Shown piece by piece: positions 1 through 8,997 of a stretch of DNA of 64,000 bases. A model generated the notes under the pieces. The model worked only from the letters and a program-made list of their open reading frames with translations. It was not told where the DNA came from and ran no database searches. Positions within the stretch are counted from its first letter, which is position 1. The number at the start of each line of letters is the position of its first letter. Source of the DNA: an uncultured Bacteroidota bacterium (GTDB lineage Bacteria > Bacteroidota > Bacteroidia > Bacteroidales > P3); assembly GCA_902791695.1 (NCBI GenBank), contig CADAWR010000002.1:124001-188000 (forward strand), given 5' to 3'. Made by a program: the position numbers and the translations under genes.

Positions 1-10
1 AGGGCAAAAC

Positions 11-42
11 AAATGCCTGCACTGGAGACGGTGCAGGCATTT
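11..42 (+). terminator. Hairpin, probable terminator of an upstream gene
   Basis: Perfect 12-bp inverted repeat (AAATGCCTGCAC at 11-22, GTGCAGGCATTT at 31-42) around an 8-nt loop, followed by only a short T stretch. It argues against an ATG at 13 being used as a start codon, because that ATG lies inside the stem. Confidence 0.55.
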
Positions 43-57
43 CTAAAGCACAATGCT

Positions 58-624
58 ATGAAATCCCTCCTTGCAGGAACGCTTCTTCTTTGCATAACGA
101 GCCTTGCCGCAATGACATTGGCCAAGTGCAACAAAGACAGCGGACACCCAGTCAAACACGACTGGCCTGCCGACACTGCCCACCACGAAGGCTATGTCGA
201 CCTGGGACTTATCAGTATGACATTGTGGAAGAGTAACAACGAAATCAACCCTGCCGACACCAATAACCTGTTCACCTACGACGAAGCGGTCGCTCTCTTC
301 GGCAACCAACTCCCTACCATGATGCAGTTCCAAGAGTTAATGCGTTCGTGCCATTGGCAATGGATTAGCGTGGGCTTCTATAGAGTAACCGGACCGAGTG
401 GGAGATACATCATACTGCCAGCTGCCGGCAGCCGCGACTGCAATGGAAACTACGCATACAATAGAACCTACGGCTTTTACTGGTCCTCTACTCCCGACGG
501 GGACACGAAAGCATGGTACCTGAACTTCTATTCTAACGAGATACTCATGTACAACTACAACCGATGCTACGCCAACTCCGTCAGGCTCGTCAAAAATGAA
601 CAGGATAATCAACATAAACAATGA
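58..624 (+). CDS. Exported FISUMP/DUF1566-like protein
   Basis: About 188 residues starting at the ATG at 58, which opens a clear signal peptide ([12 protein letters not shown], then a hydrophobic stretch). The upstream in-frame ATG at 13 lies in a hairpin stem. The mature part follows the pattern of the Fibrobacter succinogenes major paralogous domain and related Lcl/DUF1566 domains: a GYVDLGL opening, [11 protein letters not shown], a YWSSTP motif and a C-terminal SVRLVK. These domains occur on surface or secreted proteins of Bacteroidota and Fibrobacteres; their function is largely unknown. A Cys follows the hydrophobic stretch (LAKC), but it is a poor lipobox. The stop overlaps the obgE start by 4 nt (ATGA), so the gene is probably translationally coupled to obgE, which is an odd partner for an exported protein. 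Confidence 0.75.
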   Translation: MKSLLAGTLLLCITSLAAMTLAKCNKDSGHPVKHDWPADTAHHEGYVDLGLISMTLWKSNNEINPADTNNLFTYDEAVALFGNQLPTMMQFQELMRSCHWQWISVGFYRVTGPSGRYIILPAAGSRDCNGNYAYNRTYGFYWSSTPDGDTKAWYLNFYSNEILMYNYNRCYANSVRLVKNEQDNQHKQ

Positions 625-1616
625 CATCCAACTTTGTAGACTACGTTAAAATACTTGTCCGTTCGGGCAAGGGCGGCGCCGGAAGCGCCCACCTGCTGAG
701 GGTGAAGTACAACGCCAAAGCCGGTCCCGACGGTGGCGACGGCGGCCGTGGCGGCCACGTGATACTGCGCGGCACCACGCAGCGCTGGACGCTATTACAC
801 CTGAAGTACACCAAACACGTAATTGCCGAAGACGGCGAACACGGCGGCGAGAACCTCTGCACCGGCCGCACCGGTAAAGACCAAGTGCTGGAAGTGCCGC
901 TGGGATGCGTCTGCCGCGATGCGGAGAGTGGCGAAGTGCTGGGCGAAGTGACCGAAGAGGGACAGGAGCTCATCATCGCCAAAGGCGGACGCGGTGGTTT
1001 GGGCAACGACCACTTCAAGAGCGCCACCAACCAGACACCGCGCTATGCGCAGCCCGGTGAACCCGCCGAAGAACGTTGGGTAATCATTGAGCTAAAAGTG
1101 TTGGCCGACGTGGGATTGGTGGGCTTCCCGAATGCCGGCAAAAGCACATTCCTCAGTGTGGTGAGTGCCGCCAAGCCGGAGATTGCCGACTACCCCTTCA
1201 CCACCCTGGTTCCGAATCTTGGCATTGTGAAATACCGCGACGACAAGTCGTTCTGCATAGCCGACATACCAGGCATCATTGAGGGTGCCGCCGAAGGTAA
1301 GGGTTTAGGGTTGCGTTTTTTGCGTCACATAGAGCGCAACTCGATACTGCTGTTCATGGTTAGCTGTGAGCAATTGGAGATTGCAAAAGAGTATCATGTG
1401 CTGCTCGACGAGCTGAAGAAGTACAACCCAGAACTGCTCGACAAGCAACGTATTCTGGCTGTAACCAAGTGCGACATGATGGACGAAGAGATGCAGAAGC
1501 AGCTGAAGCGCAGACTGCCAAAGGGCGTGGAAAGCGTGTTCATCAGCGCCGTGAGCGGACAGAATATAGACGTGCTTAAAGACATGATATACAGGAAGCT
1601 TACCGCTGATGCTTGA
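621..1616 (+). CDS. obgE: Obg family GTPase ObgE/CgtA
   Basis: 331 residues. The Obg fold with glycine-rich turns covers about residues 1-158 (for example [11 protein letters not shown] near 35-45), followed by a GTPase domain. The P-loop GFPNAGKS is at 168-175, G3 DIPG at 215-218, G4 TKCD at 282-285 (in place of the usual NKxD) and G5 SAVS at 309-312. Obg proteins bind the 50S ribosomal subunit and act in ribosome assembly and (p)ppGpp responses in the cytoplasm. The protein ends soon after the G domain, so the variable C-terminal extension of longer homologues is missing. It overlaps the FISUMP-like gene by 4 nt upstream and the PAP2 gene by 8 nt downstream. Confidence 0.97.
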   Translation: MTSNFVDYVKILVRSGKGGAGSAHLLRVKYNAKAGPDGGDGGRGGHVILRGTTQRWTLLHLKYTKHVIAEDGEHGGENLCTGRTGKDQVLEVPLGCVCRDAESGEVLGEVTEEGQELIIAKGGRGGLGNDHFKSATNQTPRYAQPGEPAEERWVIIELKVLADVGLVGFPNAGKSTFLSVVSAAKPEIADYPFTTLVPNLGIVKYRDDKSFCIADIPGIIEGAAEGKGLGLRFLRHIERNSILLFMVSCEQLEIAKEYHVLLDELKKYNPELLDKQRILAVTKCDMMDEEMQKQLKRRLPKGVESVFISAVSGQNIDVLKDMIYRKLTADA

Positions 1617-2190
1617 GACACTCAACAATCTGGACACACAATGGTTCTGGTGGATCAACAGCCATCACTGCACGGCGATGGACTGGGTGATGTGGTCGTT
1701 GAGCCAGCATTGGTGTATGGCGGCAGTGATTGTTCTTGCCTTCTGCCTGTTGACGCTGCGCTATGAACCACGCCGCTGGTGGGTTGTATTGATAGGCATT
1801 GCGCTGTGCTTCCTTCTTGCCGACCAGGGCAGCGTGCAGCTGTTCAAGAACACTGTAGGCCGACTGCGCCCTTGCCACGCGCTGGAAGATGTCCGCATGT
1901 TCCGCACTGGCTGTGGCGGACAATACGGCTTTGTAAGTTCACATGCCGCCAATATGTTCGCCGTAGCCATGTTTCTGATGCTACGCTATTGGAAGCGTGT
2001 GAAACGGCAATGGCCACTGCTGCTGATTGCGCTGTGGGCCATAGCGACATGCTACAGCCGCCCCTACCTGGGTAAGCACTATCCGGGAGACGTGATATGC
2101 GGAGCTGTTTTCGGTGCGATTATTGCGCTGATAGTGTGGTGGGTAACAGCAGTGATTGAAAAAAAGTTTTGCAAGAGTGAAACAAAATGA
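1609..2190 (+). CDS. PAP2-family membrane phosphatase
   Basis: 193 residues with several membrane segments. All three PAP2 signature motifs are visible: K80 x6 R87-P88 (KNTVGRLRP), a FVSSHAAN block at 108-115 that holds the catalytic His in a variant of PSGH, and [12 protein letters not shown] at 150-161. Family members dephosphorylate lipid phosphates such as undecaprenyl pyrophosphate, phosphatidylglycerol phosphate or lipid A phosphates at the outer face of the inner membrane. The substrate cannot be fixed from sequence. The start overlaps the obgE end by 8 nt, so the two are co-translated. An LpxE-like or BacA-independent UndPP phosphatase role are both possible. Confidence 0.9.
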   Translation: MLETLNNLDTQWFWWINSHHCTAMDWVMWSLSQHWCMAAVIVLAFCLLTLRYEPRRWWVVLIGIALCFLLADQGSVQLFKNTVGRLRPCHALEDVRMFRTGCGGQYGFVSSHAANMFAVAMFLMLRYWKRVKRQWPLLLIALWAIATCYSRPYLGKHYPGDVICGAVFGAIIALIVWWVTAVIEKKFCKSETK

Positions 2191-2223
2191 GAAAAGTTGC
2201 GTTATATATGGCGTGCTTGCTTA

Positions 2224-2295
2224 TTTCTATCGTTAGTGATAGAAAAAGAAAATGTGTTATTCGAGCGTCTTGCCAGTGCTGACAAGGCGCTTTTT
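2224..2295 (+). terminator. Hairpin pair with T-run between the PAP2 gene and cvpA
   Basis: A first hairpin is TTTCTATC (2224-2231) with GATAGAAA (2238-2245). A second is GCGTCTTG (2265-2272) with CAAGGCGC (2283-2290), one G-T pair, followed at once by five T (2291-2295). This fits an intrinsic terminator for the obgE operon, only 14 nt before the cvpA start. Partial read-through or attenuation into cvpA is possible. Confidence 0.6.
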
Positions 2296-2309
2296 CTTAA
2301 TTGCAAAGG

Positions 2310-2828
2310 ATGAACATACTGGATATAATACTCGCTGTGCCAATGTGCTACTTCATCTTTCAGGGATGGAGGCGGGGGATAGTGCGCGAGGTGGCGACGC
2401 TGGTGGGAGTGCTGGCCGGCATCTGGGCGGCGGTGCACCTGTCGCAAGAGGTGGCAGAACTGTTGGGGCTGAAGAGTGAGAATGCCGTGCTGGTGGCATT
2501 TTTTGTGTGCTTCGTCGGAGCACTGGTGCTGGCATGGTTGCTTGGGCGGATGGTAGAGGGACTGCTGAAGGCTGCTCACATCAGCACCATGAACCGGGTG
2601 CTCGGCGCGGCATTGGGCATGCTGAAGGCATTGTGCATACTGGCCGTAGTGCTCAACTACGCAGTGATGCTTGACCAGAAAGAGACGGTGCTGAAACCGG
2701 ATGTAAAAGAGAAAAGCCTGCTATACAAGCCTGTATATGATACTGGCAACAAACTGACTGCATCGCTTAAGCAATTTATCGCCGACCACAAAGAAGATTG
2801 GGAAAAAACCATTAAAGATTGCAGATGA
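2310..2828 (+). CDS. cvpA: CvpA family membrane protein
   Basis: About 172 residues from the ATG at 2310; an in-frame TTG at 2301 is less likely. It begins MNILDIILAV and has four predicted membrane segments plus the conserved GWRRGIVREV stretch after the first, typical of CvpA/colicin V production proteins. In Proteobacteria the family affects colicin V export and envelope stress; in Bacteroidota the role is undefined. The C-terminal 40 residues are polar and probably cytoplasmic. The stop overlaps the next start by ATGA at 2825-2828, coupling it to the dihydrouridine synthase gene. Confidence 0.85.
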   Translation: MNILDIILAVPMCYFIFQGWRRGIVREVATLVGVLAGIWAAVHLSQEVAELLGLKSENAVLVAFFVCFVGALVLAWLLGRMVEGLLKAAHISTMNRVLGAALGMLKALCILAVVLNYAVMLDQKETVLKPDVKEKSLLYKPVYDTGNKLTASLKQFIADHKEDWEKTIKDCR

Positions 2829-3784
2829 TACTGGCACCGATGCAAGGATTGACAGAGTTGCTCTTCAGACGGGTGTATGAGGAGTGCTTCCCTGGCGCCA
2901 TAAAGTTGGCGATAACGCCCTTCCTGTCGCTGACACATAACCTGCACAACCTTCTGAACGACAAGAGCCAGTCGGCGACCCTAAGGCACTACCTGCGCGA
3001 CGTGTTGCCAGAAGCAAACAATGGCTCAATACCAATAACGCCACAGATACTCGGCAAAGAGCCGGAAGAGTTCATTGCACTCGCCAACAGACTGTACGAC
3101 ATGGGCTACAGCGAGGTGAACTGGAACATAGGCTGTCCGATGCGAAACATCACGGGGAAGCACCGAGGGAGCGGCATACTACCCTACCCTGAGGAAGTGA
3201 GGGCTGTGCTCGATGCCGTGATGCCGGAACTGAAGCCCAAGCTGAGTATAAAGATGCGCATAGGGCTGAGGCATAAAGAAGAGATATTCCAACTGGTTCC
3301 TGTGCTTAACGACTATCCGCTGGCGTCGGTGACAATCCACCCACGCCTCGGTCGGCAGCAATACACTGGGGTGCCTGACATGGAAACCTTTGGAGAGGTG
3401 CTGCCGCTGATAAAGCATCCGGTGATATACAACGGCGACATCAAGACGATGGCCGACATACAACAGATAAAGGAGAAGTACCCCACAGTAGCCGACATAA
3501 TGGTGGGGCGTGGGATACTATACAACCCGACGCTGGCGATTGAGAGTGGGAAGTGCGAAGTGCTGAAGAATGGTAAAGAGCATTTGACGAAGCACTTCAT
3601 AGGCCGCCTTATGGATGAGATACGGAGGACAGCGCTGACAGAAGAGAGTGCTTTGAGGAAAACAAAAGAATACTGGTGCCTGCTGTGGAGAGCGCTGCCA
3701 ATAAGCGAGGCAGAAGCACGCAAAGTGCTGAGAGAACAAGAATTGACAGCTGTTGATAAAATGATTTGCACTTTTATACAATAA
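2825..3784 (+). CDS. dus: tRNA-dihydrouridine synthase
   Basis: 319 residues from the ATG at 2825, opening with MILAPMQGLTE, the FMN-binding start typical of Dus proteins. The NIGCP motif (about residue 105) carries the probable catalytic Cys. SIKMRIGL, TIHPR and the NGDI / MVGRGIL segments match the TIM-barrel FMN and tRNA sites. The enzyme reduces specific uridines of tRNA to dihydrouridine with NADPH. The exact position modified cannot be assigned, although the overall pattern is closest to the DusC-like branch. It is co-translated with cvpA (ATGA overlap). Confidence 0.92.
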   Translation: MILAPMQGLTELLFRRVYEECFPGAIKLAITPFLSLTHNLHNLLNDKSQSATLRHYLRDVLPEANNGSIPITPQILGKEPEEFIALANRLYDMGYSEVNWNIGCPMRNITGKHRGSGILPYPEEVRAVLDAVMPELKPKLSIKMRIGLRHKEEIFQLVPVLNDYPLASVTIHPRLGRQQYTGVPDMETFGEVLPLIKHPVIYNGDIKTMADIQQIKEKYPTVADIMVGRGILYNPTLAIESGKCEVLKNGKEHLTKHFIGRLMDEIRRTALTEESALRKTKEYWCLLWRALPISEAEARKVLREQELTAVDKMICTFIQ

Positions 3785-3809
3785 AAAAAGAAAAGTTGCG
3801 TAATAGAAA

Positions 3810-4718
3810 ATGATGAAGAACAGATACGCCATATACCTCACGATGATGCTTGCCGCCCTGATAGCAACGGGATGCAGACAGCAGGTTGTGACTGACGATA
3901 TGACTGACGCAGAGAAGCTTGAGGTGCTGGACTTGCAGATAGAGAAGCATCCGAACGATGCTGCGCTGCTGGCACAGAGGGCTGAGGTGCTGTTGAAGCT
4001 GGGGCGCGCAAAGGAAGCCTCGTACGACATAAACAAAGCCGTGAAAGAAGAGCCGGATAATGAAAAATACCTAATGCTGCAGGCCGACATATACTTTGCC
4101 AACGGCGACGTGAGCAACAGCTACAGTGCCCTCACTGCTGCAGAGAAGCTATCGCCGGAGAGCAAAGAAGTGCAGCTGAAGATGGGCGAGCTGACATTCT
4201 ACAACCGCGACTACGACCGATCACTCAAACACTTGACAAAGGTCACCGAGACGGAGCCCGACAACCGCACGGCACTATTCATGAAGGGCTTTATATACAA
4301 AGAGACCGGCGACACCATGAGCGCAGTGACGTTGCTACGCAAGGTGTGCGACCTCTATCCCGACTATGCACCGGCCTATGAAGAGCTGGGCATACTATAT
4401 GCCACCCACCACGACCCGATGGCTGTCGAGTATCTGTCGACCACATTGCGCCTTGAGCCGAACAACACCAACGCCATGTACGCGATGGCCATGTACTACC
4501 AAGAGACAGAGAACTATGCTGAAGCAGAGAAACTGTACCGGCAGATGCTGGAAGTGAACCCCAACAGTTCGGATGCACTGAACAATCTGGGCTGGCTGGA
4601 GAAAGAGGTGTACGGTGACATGGACCAGGCAATGGAATATTTCACAAAAGCGCTGGAAGCCAATCCCAACAACGAAGAGGCGCAAAAGAACTTAGCCATA
4701 TTCACAGAAAACAAATAA
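3810..4718 (+). CDS. TPR-repeat lipoprotein
   Basis: About 302 residues. The N-terminus is a lipoprotein signal with lipobox LIATGC, so a lipid-anchored envelope location is expected. The rest is a string of about six to seven tetratricopeptide repeats, with recurring patterns such as A-x3-Y-x2-A and NPNNEEAQKNLA at the end. TPR proteins are scaffolds; no catalytic motif is present. Two adjacent ATG codons (3810 and 3813) could both serve. The gene lies 21 nt before pyrB on the same strand but has no obvious functional tie to it. Confidence 0.85.
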   Translation: MMKNRYAIYLTMMLAALIATGCRQQVVTDDMTDAEKLEVLDLQIEKHPNDAALLAQRAEVLLKLGRAKEASYDINKAVKEEPDNEKYLMLQADIYFANGDVSNSYSALTAAEKLSPESKEVQLKMGELTFYNRDYDRSLKHLTKVTETEPDNRTALFMKGFIYKETGDTMSAVTLLRKVCDLYPDYAPAYEELGILYATHHDPMAVEYLSTTLRLEPNNTNAMYAMAMYYQETENYAEAEKLYRQMLEVNPNSSDALNNLGWLEKEVYGDMDQAMEYFTKALEANPNNEEAQKNLAIFTENK

Positions 4719-4738
4719 ACATAAATATACACAACATC

Positions 4739-5656
4739 ATGAGCACATTAAAAGGACGCAACCTCATCTCCATCACGGACTTCTCGAAAGAGGAGTACAT
4801 CGAGGTGTTGGACATCGCCGAGGAGTTCGAGAAGAACCCGAAGCAGAAAATATTGTCGGACAAGGTGGTAGCCACACTGTTCTTTGAGCCTTCCACACGT
4901 ACGCGCCTGAGCTTTGAGAGCGCCGCCAATCAGCTTGGCGCACGCATCATAGGTTTCAGCGACCCCGGCGGAACGAGCGTCCAGAAAGGAGAATCGCTAC
5001 ACGACACCATAGTGATGGTATCTTCGTACAGCGACCTTATTGTGATGCGCAATCCCAAGGAGGGCTCATCGCGTTACGCTTCCGAAGTAGCCTCAGTGCC
5101 CGTGATCAATGCCGGTGATGGAGCCAACCAGCACCCCACACAGTGCATGCTCGACCTGTACAGTATACGCAAAACACAAGGCAAGCTCGACAACCTGAAC
5201 ATCGCCATGGTGGGCGACTTGAAATACGGCCGCACGGTGCACTCGCTGGTGCAGGCCATGTGTAACTTCAACGCCACGTTCCACCTGGTGTCACCCATAG
5301 AGTTGAAGCTCCCGTCGAGTGTGAAGATGAGCATCAAGGATGCCGGTTTGAAATACTACCAGTATACCGACTTGAAGGACGTCATACCCACTGCAGACAT
5401 CATCTATATGACCCGCGTGCAGCGTGAGCGCTTCCCGGACCAGATGGAGTATGAGCGCGTGAAAGACAGTTGCATCCTCACGGCAAGCATGCTGCAGGGC
5501 TGCAAACCAAACATGCGCATACTGCATCCGCTGCCTCGTGTGAACGAAATCACCACCGATGTTGACAGCACTCCGTACGCTTACTACTTCCAGCAGGCAC
5601 AGAATGGCGTGTATGTGCGTCAGGCACTCATGGCTGCAATACTCGGTGTTAGATAA
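4739..5656 (+). CDS. pyrB: Aspartate carbamoyltransferase catalytic subunit
   Basis: 305 residues, the normal length for PyrB. The carbamoyl-phosphate loop FFEPSTRTR is at 48-56, HPTQCMLD near 132 and HPLPRVNE near 265, all diagnostic for aspartate transcarbamoylase. It catalyses carbamoyl phosphate plus L-aspartate to N-carbamoyl-L-aspartate, the committed step of pyrimidine synthesis. pyrI follows after 32 nt, so the enzyme is probably the regulated class B dodecamer. The spacer contains TTAA-rich short repeats but no terminator. Confidence 0.98.
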   Translation: MSTLKGRNLISITDFSKEEYIEVLDIAEEFEKNPKQKILSDKVVATLFFEPSTRTRLSFESAANQLGARIIGFSDPGGTSVQKGESLHDTIVMVSSYSDLIVMRNPKEGSSRYASEVASVPVINAGDGANQHPTQCMLDLYSIRKTQGKLDNLNIAMVGDLKYGRTVHSLVQAMCNFNATFHLVSPIELKLPSSVKMSIKDAGLKYYQYTDLKDVIPTADIIYMTRVQRERFPDQMEYERVKDSCILTASMLQGCKPNMRILHPLPRVNEITTDVDSTPYAYYFQQAQNGVYVRQALMAAILGVR

Positions 5657-5688
5657 AGGTTAATGTTTAACGGTTAAAGCTTAAAGAA

Positions 5689-6150
5689 ATGGAAAACAAG
5701 AAAGAGATGGTCGTTTCCGCTATCGAGAACGGCACAGTCATTGACCATATCCCCACAGAATCAGTCTATCAGGTAATCCGAATACTCGGGCTTGAGAAAT
5801 ACAAGGATGAGGTGCTCATAGGAAACTACCTAAACAGTGGGAAACTGGGAAAGAAAGGCATTGTGAAGATTAAGAACAAACACTTCACCAAGGAAGAGGT
5901 GAGCAAGATTGCCCTCGTGGCGCCTTTCGCTTCAATAATAGACATAGCCGACTACAAAGTGGTTGACAAATTCAAGGCCGAGATTCCCGACCACATAGAG
6001 AACTTTGTGCGCTGCGCCAATCCCAAGTGCATCACCAACGCCGAGGTGGTACCCACCAAGTTCGACATTGTCGACAAAGAGAACCTGAAGCTTCGTTGCC
6101 ACTACTGCGAGAAGTTCACCACCAAGGAAACCATGAAGTTCACCGAATAG
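5689..6150 (+). CDS. pyrI: Aspartate carbamoyltransferase regulatory subunit
   Basis: 153 residues. The N-terminal allosteric nucleotide-binding domain is followed by a C-terminal zinc domain with C109-x4-C114 and C137-x2-C140, the four zinc ligands that hold the interface with PyrB. The regulatory subunit binds CTP, UTP or ATP and confers feedback control. It directly follows pyrB in the same operon, as in other Bacteroidota. Confidence 0.97.
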   Translation: MENKKEMVVSAIENGTVIDHIPTESVYQVIRILGLEKYKDEVLIGNYLNSGKLGKKGIVKIKNKHFTKEEVSKIALVAPFASIIDIADYKVVDKFKAEIPDHIENFVRCANPKCITNAEVVPTKFDIVDKENLKLRCHYCEKFTTKETMKFTE

Positions 6151-6151
6151 T

Positions 6152-6535
6152 ATGCGACGCTACTATATTTCATTATTGGTTGTCAGCCTAATCTTAGTGC
6201 TGACAACCTTTATCATTATGTGGGCGGCCCCTCATTTGTTTATCATCGCAATGCCGCTGCTGGTGCTTTATTTCGCCGCGCTGACAATGGTGCAGCACAA
6301 CATTGTGGTAAAAGCGATGAACCGTTCACCGAAGACCTTTGTGCAAATCTTCCTTGGCTCGACGGTTGGTGTGCTGTTCATCCACCTGATAGTGCTCACC
6401 ATATTCCTGCTTACCAATCCCGGACAGGGACGCCGTTTCCTCATTGCATTCTGCATAGGCTACGTGGTGTACCTCGTCTTTGAGACGGTGGCGCTTGTAC
6501 GCTTCGTTGACAGGGCGAAGAAAGGAAAGAATTAA
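6152..6535 (+). CDS. Small integral membrane protein of unknown function
   Basis: 127 residues with four predicted membrane helices (roughly 7-27, 30-47, 66-88 and 95-116) and short charged ends (MRRYY at the start, DRAKKGKN at the end). No family was recognised; the size and topology would suit a DUF-type helper or an AtpI-like protein, but no specific motif supports this. It starts 2 nt after the pyrI stop, so it is expressed with pyrBI. It converges on the TonB receptor gene with a 4-nt overlap of stops. Confidence 0.7.
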   Translation: MRRYYISLLVVSLILVLTTFIIMWAAPHLFIIAMPLLVLYFAALTMVQHNIVVKAMNRSPKTFVQIFLGSTVGVLFIHLIVLTIFLLTNPGQGRRFLIAFCIGYVVYLVFETVALVRFVDRAKKGKN

Positions 6536-8997
6536 AAGAGAACCGTCAGTTTTAAATTGACTTGACGTGCTGTAAGATAATTCGGCACGCGATAAGGGTG
6601 GTTGTCATAGTCTGTTACCCACAGATATGACACCACATTTTGTTTATCGAAGAGGTTGAACACCTCTACACCAACCTGTATGTCTTCCACATACCGGAAC
6701 ACTTTCCAGTGCTTCAGGCTCTCAAAACGTGCCAACTGTACGGTATTACCCCAATCCACGCGTAGATAGTACGGCAGGCGCAGCGCCACCTCCTGGCGCC
6801 CATAGGGCGCTGTCACTGGCATACCTGTGGCGTATACGGCGCTGAGACTCATACGCCACCAGGGTATCATAGGTATGTAATCCTGCACAAAAACCTTCAC
6901 AGAGAAGCGCTGGTCTGTGGGCCGGTCGAGCCAGCCGAACTGGTCGCCAGCAATGTCTTCCTGAGTTTTCATCAGCGAGATACTTGCCCACGACTCCAAT
7001 CCTTCAATGAATTCGCCATTGATTCGCAGACTGACGCCTGTTGCATATGCCACCGCCTGCTCATCGGGGTGATAGGTGACGCGTAAATTATCCACGGTAT
7101 AAGGCACTAAATCAGTGATGTATTTGTAATAGATGTCTGCCGTTATCTTGAACGGTCGCTCCCACAACTTTACGTTCCAGTCGGCAGTTGTCGTCACCTG
7201 GTATGATGTCTGCGGCTTCAGGTTCATGTTCAAACTGCCGTCCTCACGACGGTATTCGCGGTAGAAAGGTGCCTGCTGATATATGCCCGTAGCTAGCTTG
7301 AACAACAGGTCCCGTTCCCATCTGGGCTTGTAGGCAACGCTCGCCCTCGGGCTTATCGTCCCCCTCGTAACATTGTCAGCCGCTGCCGTCACCCCGGATA
7401 TTCCACCTCGCACTCCGGCCAGTATCTTAAGGTCGGCGCCACTGCGCGTTTCAATGTTTATTTCCCGTTGTGCAAAGCCTGTCACTCGCACGGTATGCAG
7501 CCCACCTTTGGTGTTGGCGTACTGCTGCAGTATTGGGTTCACCGGAGCATTATTCGTATCTCCAGCCACCGGCATCAGCGTAGGCAACGCATAACCGGCC
7601 GAGTCAACCCAGCGCCATTCGCGCAGTCGGTCGTTGATATTCTCATACTGTATCTTTGTTCCAAACTGCCAGCTGCCGAGAGTCGCCTGCCTTGTGGCCT
7701 TTAAATCAAGAGCATAAATACCCGTGGAAAGGCGGTTGCGCGCATGCTCCAGGAATGTGCCAACACCGCGGTCAAACCTTTCAGTCTCGCCTACTACCTC
7801 ACCTAATCCCACTTGATAAAGCCAATACTGGCTCTGTATGTCGTAGCGCTCGCTTTCTGCAATATCCTGTGCCGAAAGGCTGCCTGTCACACGCCAGTCA
7901 TCGTTCGGGCGCCAATCCATGGTCAACGCACCAAGCAGCGTGCGGTACTTATCCTCTTCTGCACCGTCGAAGTAGATGTCTATCTCCATCGTGCGTTGGT
8001 TGAAGGCTGTCGTCTGACTCTTGGGCACAAGCCCGTAGATATTGTTTGTCCATATGGCCAACAGCCCCAAATCAAGCTTGTCGCTGGCTTTATAGCCCAA
8101 CAGCATCTGCAGGTCTGTGTAACGCGTGGTATATCTACCCTTGGTGTCCAGAGTACGCAGCAGATAGCTGTTCCTATGGTGGCGCAATGCTGCCGCATAG
8201 CTCCACTTCTCCCCCACTCTCCCCTGTACCGATGCGGCACCGCCAAGCATGCTGGCACTCACCCTGCCCTTGAATTCAACCGGTCGGCTGTAGGTTATGT
8301 CCAACACCGACGACATCTTGTCGCCATATGAGGCCTCGAAGCCACCGGGCGAAAACAGTATGTAGTCAACCAAGTCAGGGTTTATGATACTCATACCCTC
8401 CTGCTGTCCACTGCGTATCAACATCGGGCGGAACACCTCAACGCCGTTGATGTACACCAAGTTCTCGTCGAACGAACCGCCGCGCACCGAATACTGGCTG
8501 CTTAGCTCGTTGTTCGAATTCACATCCGGCAGCGTTTTCAGCAGTCCCTCCACCCCTCTTGTCGGTCCTACGGCATCGTCAAGCTTCTGTACGTCGATAT
8601 GCGTGAAACTACTCTGACGTGTTTTATCGTCGCTGATTTCAACCTCGTCGAGCCTTTTGGCCACTGGCTTCAGCGACACATTATTCCATACCTCGCCGAC
8701 AATCTTCAGCCGCACCTCCTTGCTTTCGTATCCGGTGAAGGAGTAGCGCACTGTCACACTATCGGTTCTTTTTATTTCAATCTTGTAATAGCCTTTGTTA
8801 TTGGTGACACCTCCAATACCTGTGCCGGGAACGCCGACATTGACAAACTCCAATGGACCACCCGTAGCAGCGTCGGTGACCCTGCCTGACAAAACTCCTT
8901 GCCCCGCCGCATACAGTGGCAGAGCAAGGAGTATCAATGTTTGGATGAGCGTCTTTTTCAGCTTACTGAGCTTTCTGTATCTCGTCCATGCGGGCAT
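6532..8997 (-). CDS. TonB-dependent outer membrane receptor
   Basis: 821 residues. A signal peptide (LIQTLILLALPLYAAGQ) leads into a carboxypeptidase-regulatory-like beta domain (about 35-115), then a plug domain with an SVRGGSFDENLVYINGVE-type segment (about 165-190), then a 22-strand barrel ending in Phe. Such receptors import large ligands (siderophores, cobalamin, glycans) with TonB-ExbBD energy. No SusD gene follows, so it is not a standard glycan PUL pair; the substrate is unknown. The only ATG lies 35 nt inside the end of the upstream TPR gene; a CTG or TTG further in (near residue 13) could be the true start. Confidence 0.9.
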   Translation of the reverse strand: MPAWTRYRKLSKLKKTLIQTLILLALPLYAAGQGVLSGRVTDAATGGPLEFVNVGVPGTGIGGVTNNKGYYKIEIKRTDSVTVRYSFTGYESKEVRLKIVGEVWNNVSLKPVAKRLDEVEISDDKTRQSSFTHIDVQKLDDAVGPTRGVEGLLKTLPDVNSNNELSSQYSVRGGSFDENLVYINGVEVFRPMLIRSGQQEGMSIINPDLVDYILFSPGGFEASYGDKMSSVLDITYSRPVEFKGRVSASMLGGAASVQGRVGEKWSYAAALRHHRNSYLLRTLDTKGRYTTRYTDLQMLLGYKASDKLDLGLLAIWTNNIYGLVPKSQTTAFNQRTMEIDIYFDGAEEDKYRTLLGALTMDWRPNDDWRVTGSLSAQDIAESERYDIQSQYWLYQVGLGEVVGETERFDRGVGTFLEHARNRLSTGIYALDLKATRQATLGSWQFGTKIQYENINDRLREWRWVDSAGYALPTLMPVAGDTNNAPVNPILQQYANTKGGLHTVRVTGFAQREINIETRSGADLKILAGVRGGISGVTAAADNVTRGTISPRASVAYKPRWERDLLFKLATGIYQQAPFYREYRREDGSLNMNLKPQTSYQVTTTADWNVKLWERPFKITADIYYKYITDLVPYTVDNLRVTYHPDEQAVAYATGVSLRINGEFIEGLESWASISLMKTQEDIAGDQFGWLDRPTDQRFSVKVFVQDYIPMIPWWRMSLSAVYATGMPVTAPYGRQEVALRLPYYLRVDWGNTVQLARFESLKHWKVFRYVEDIQVGVEVFNLFDKQNVVSYLWVTDYDNHPYRVPNYLTARQVNLKLTVLF

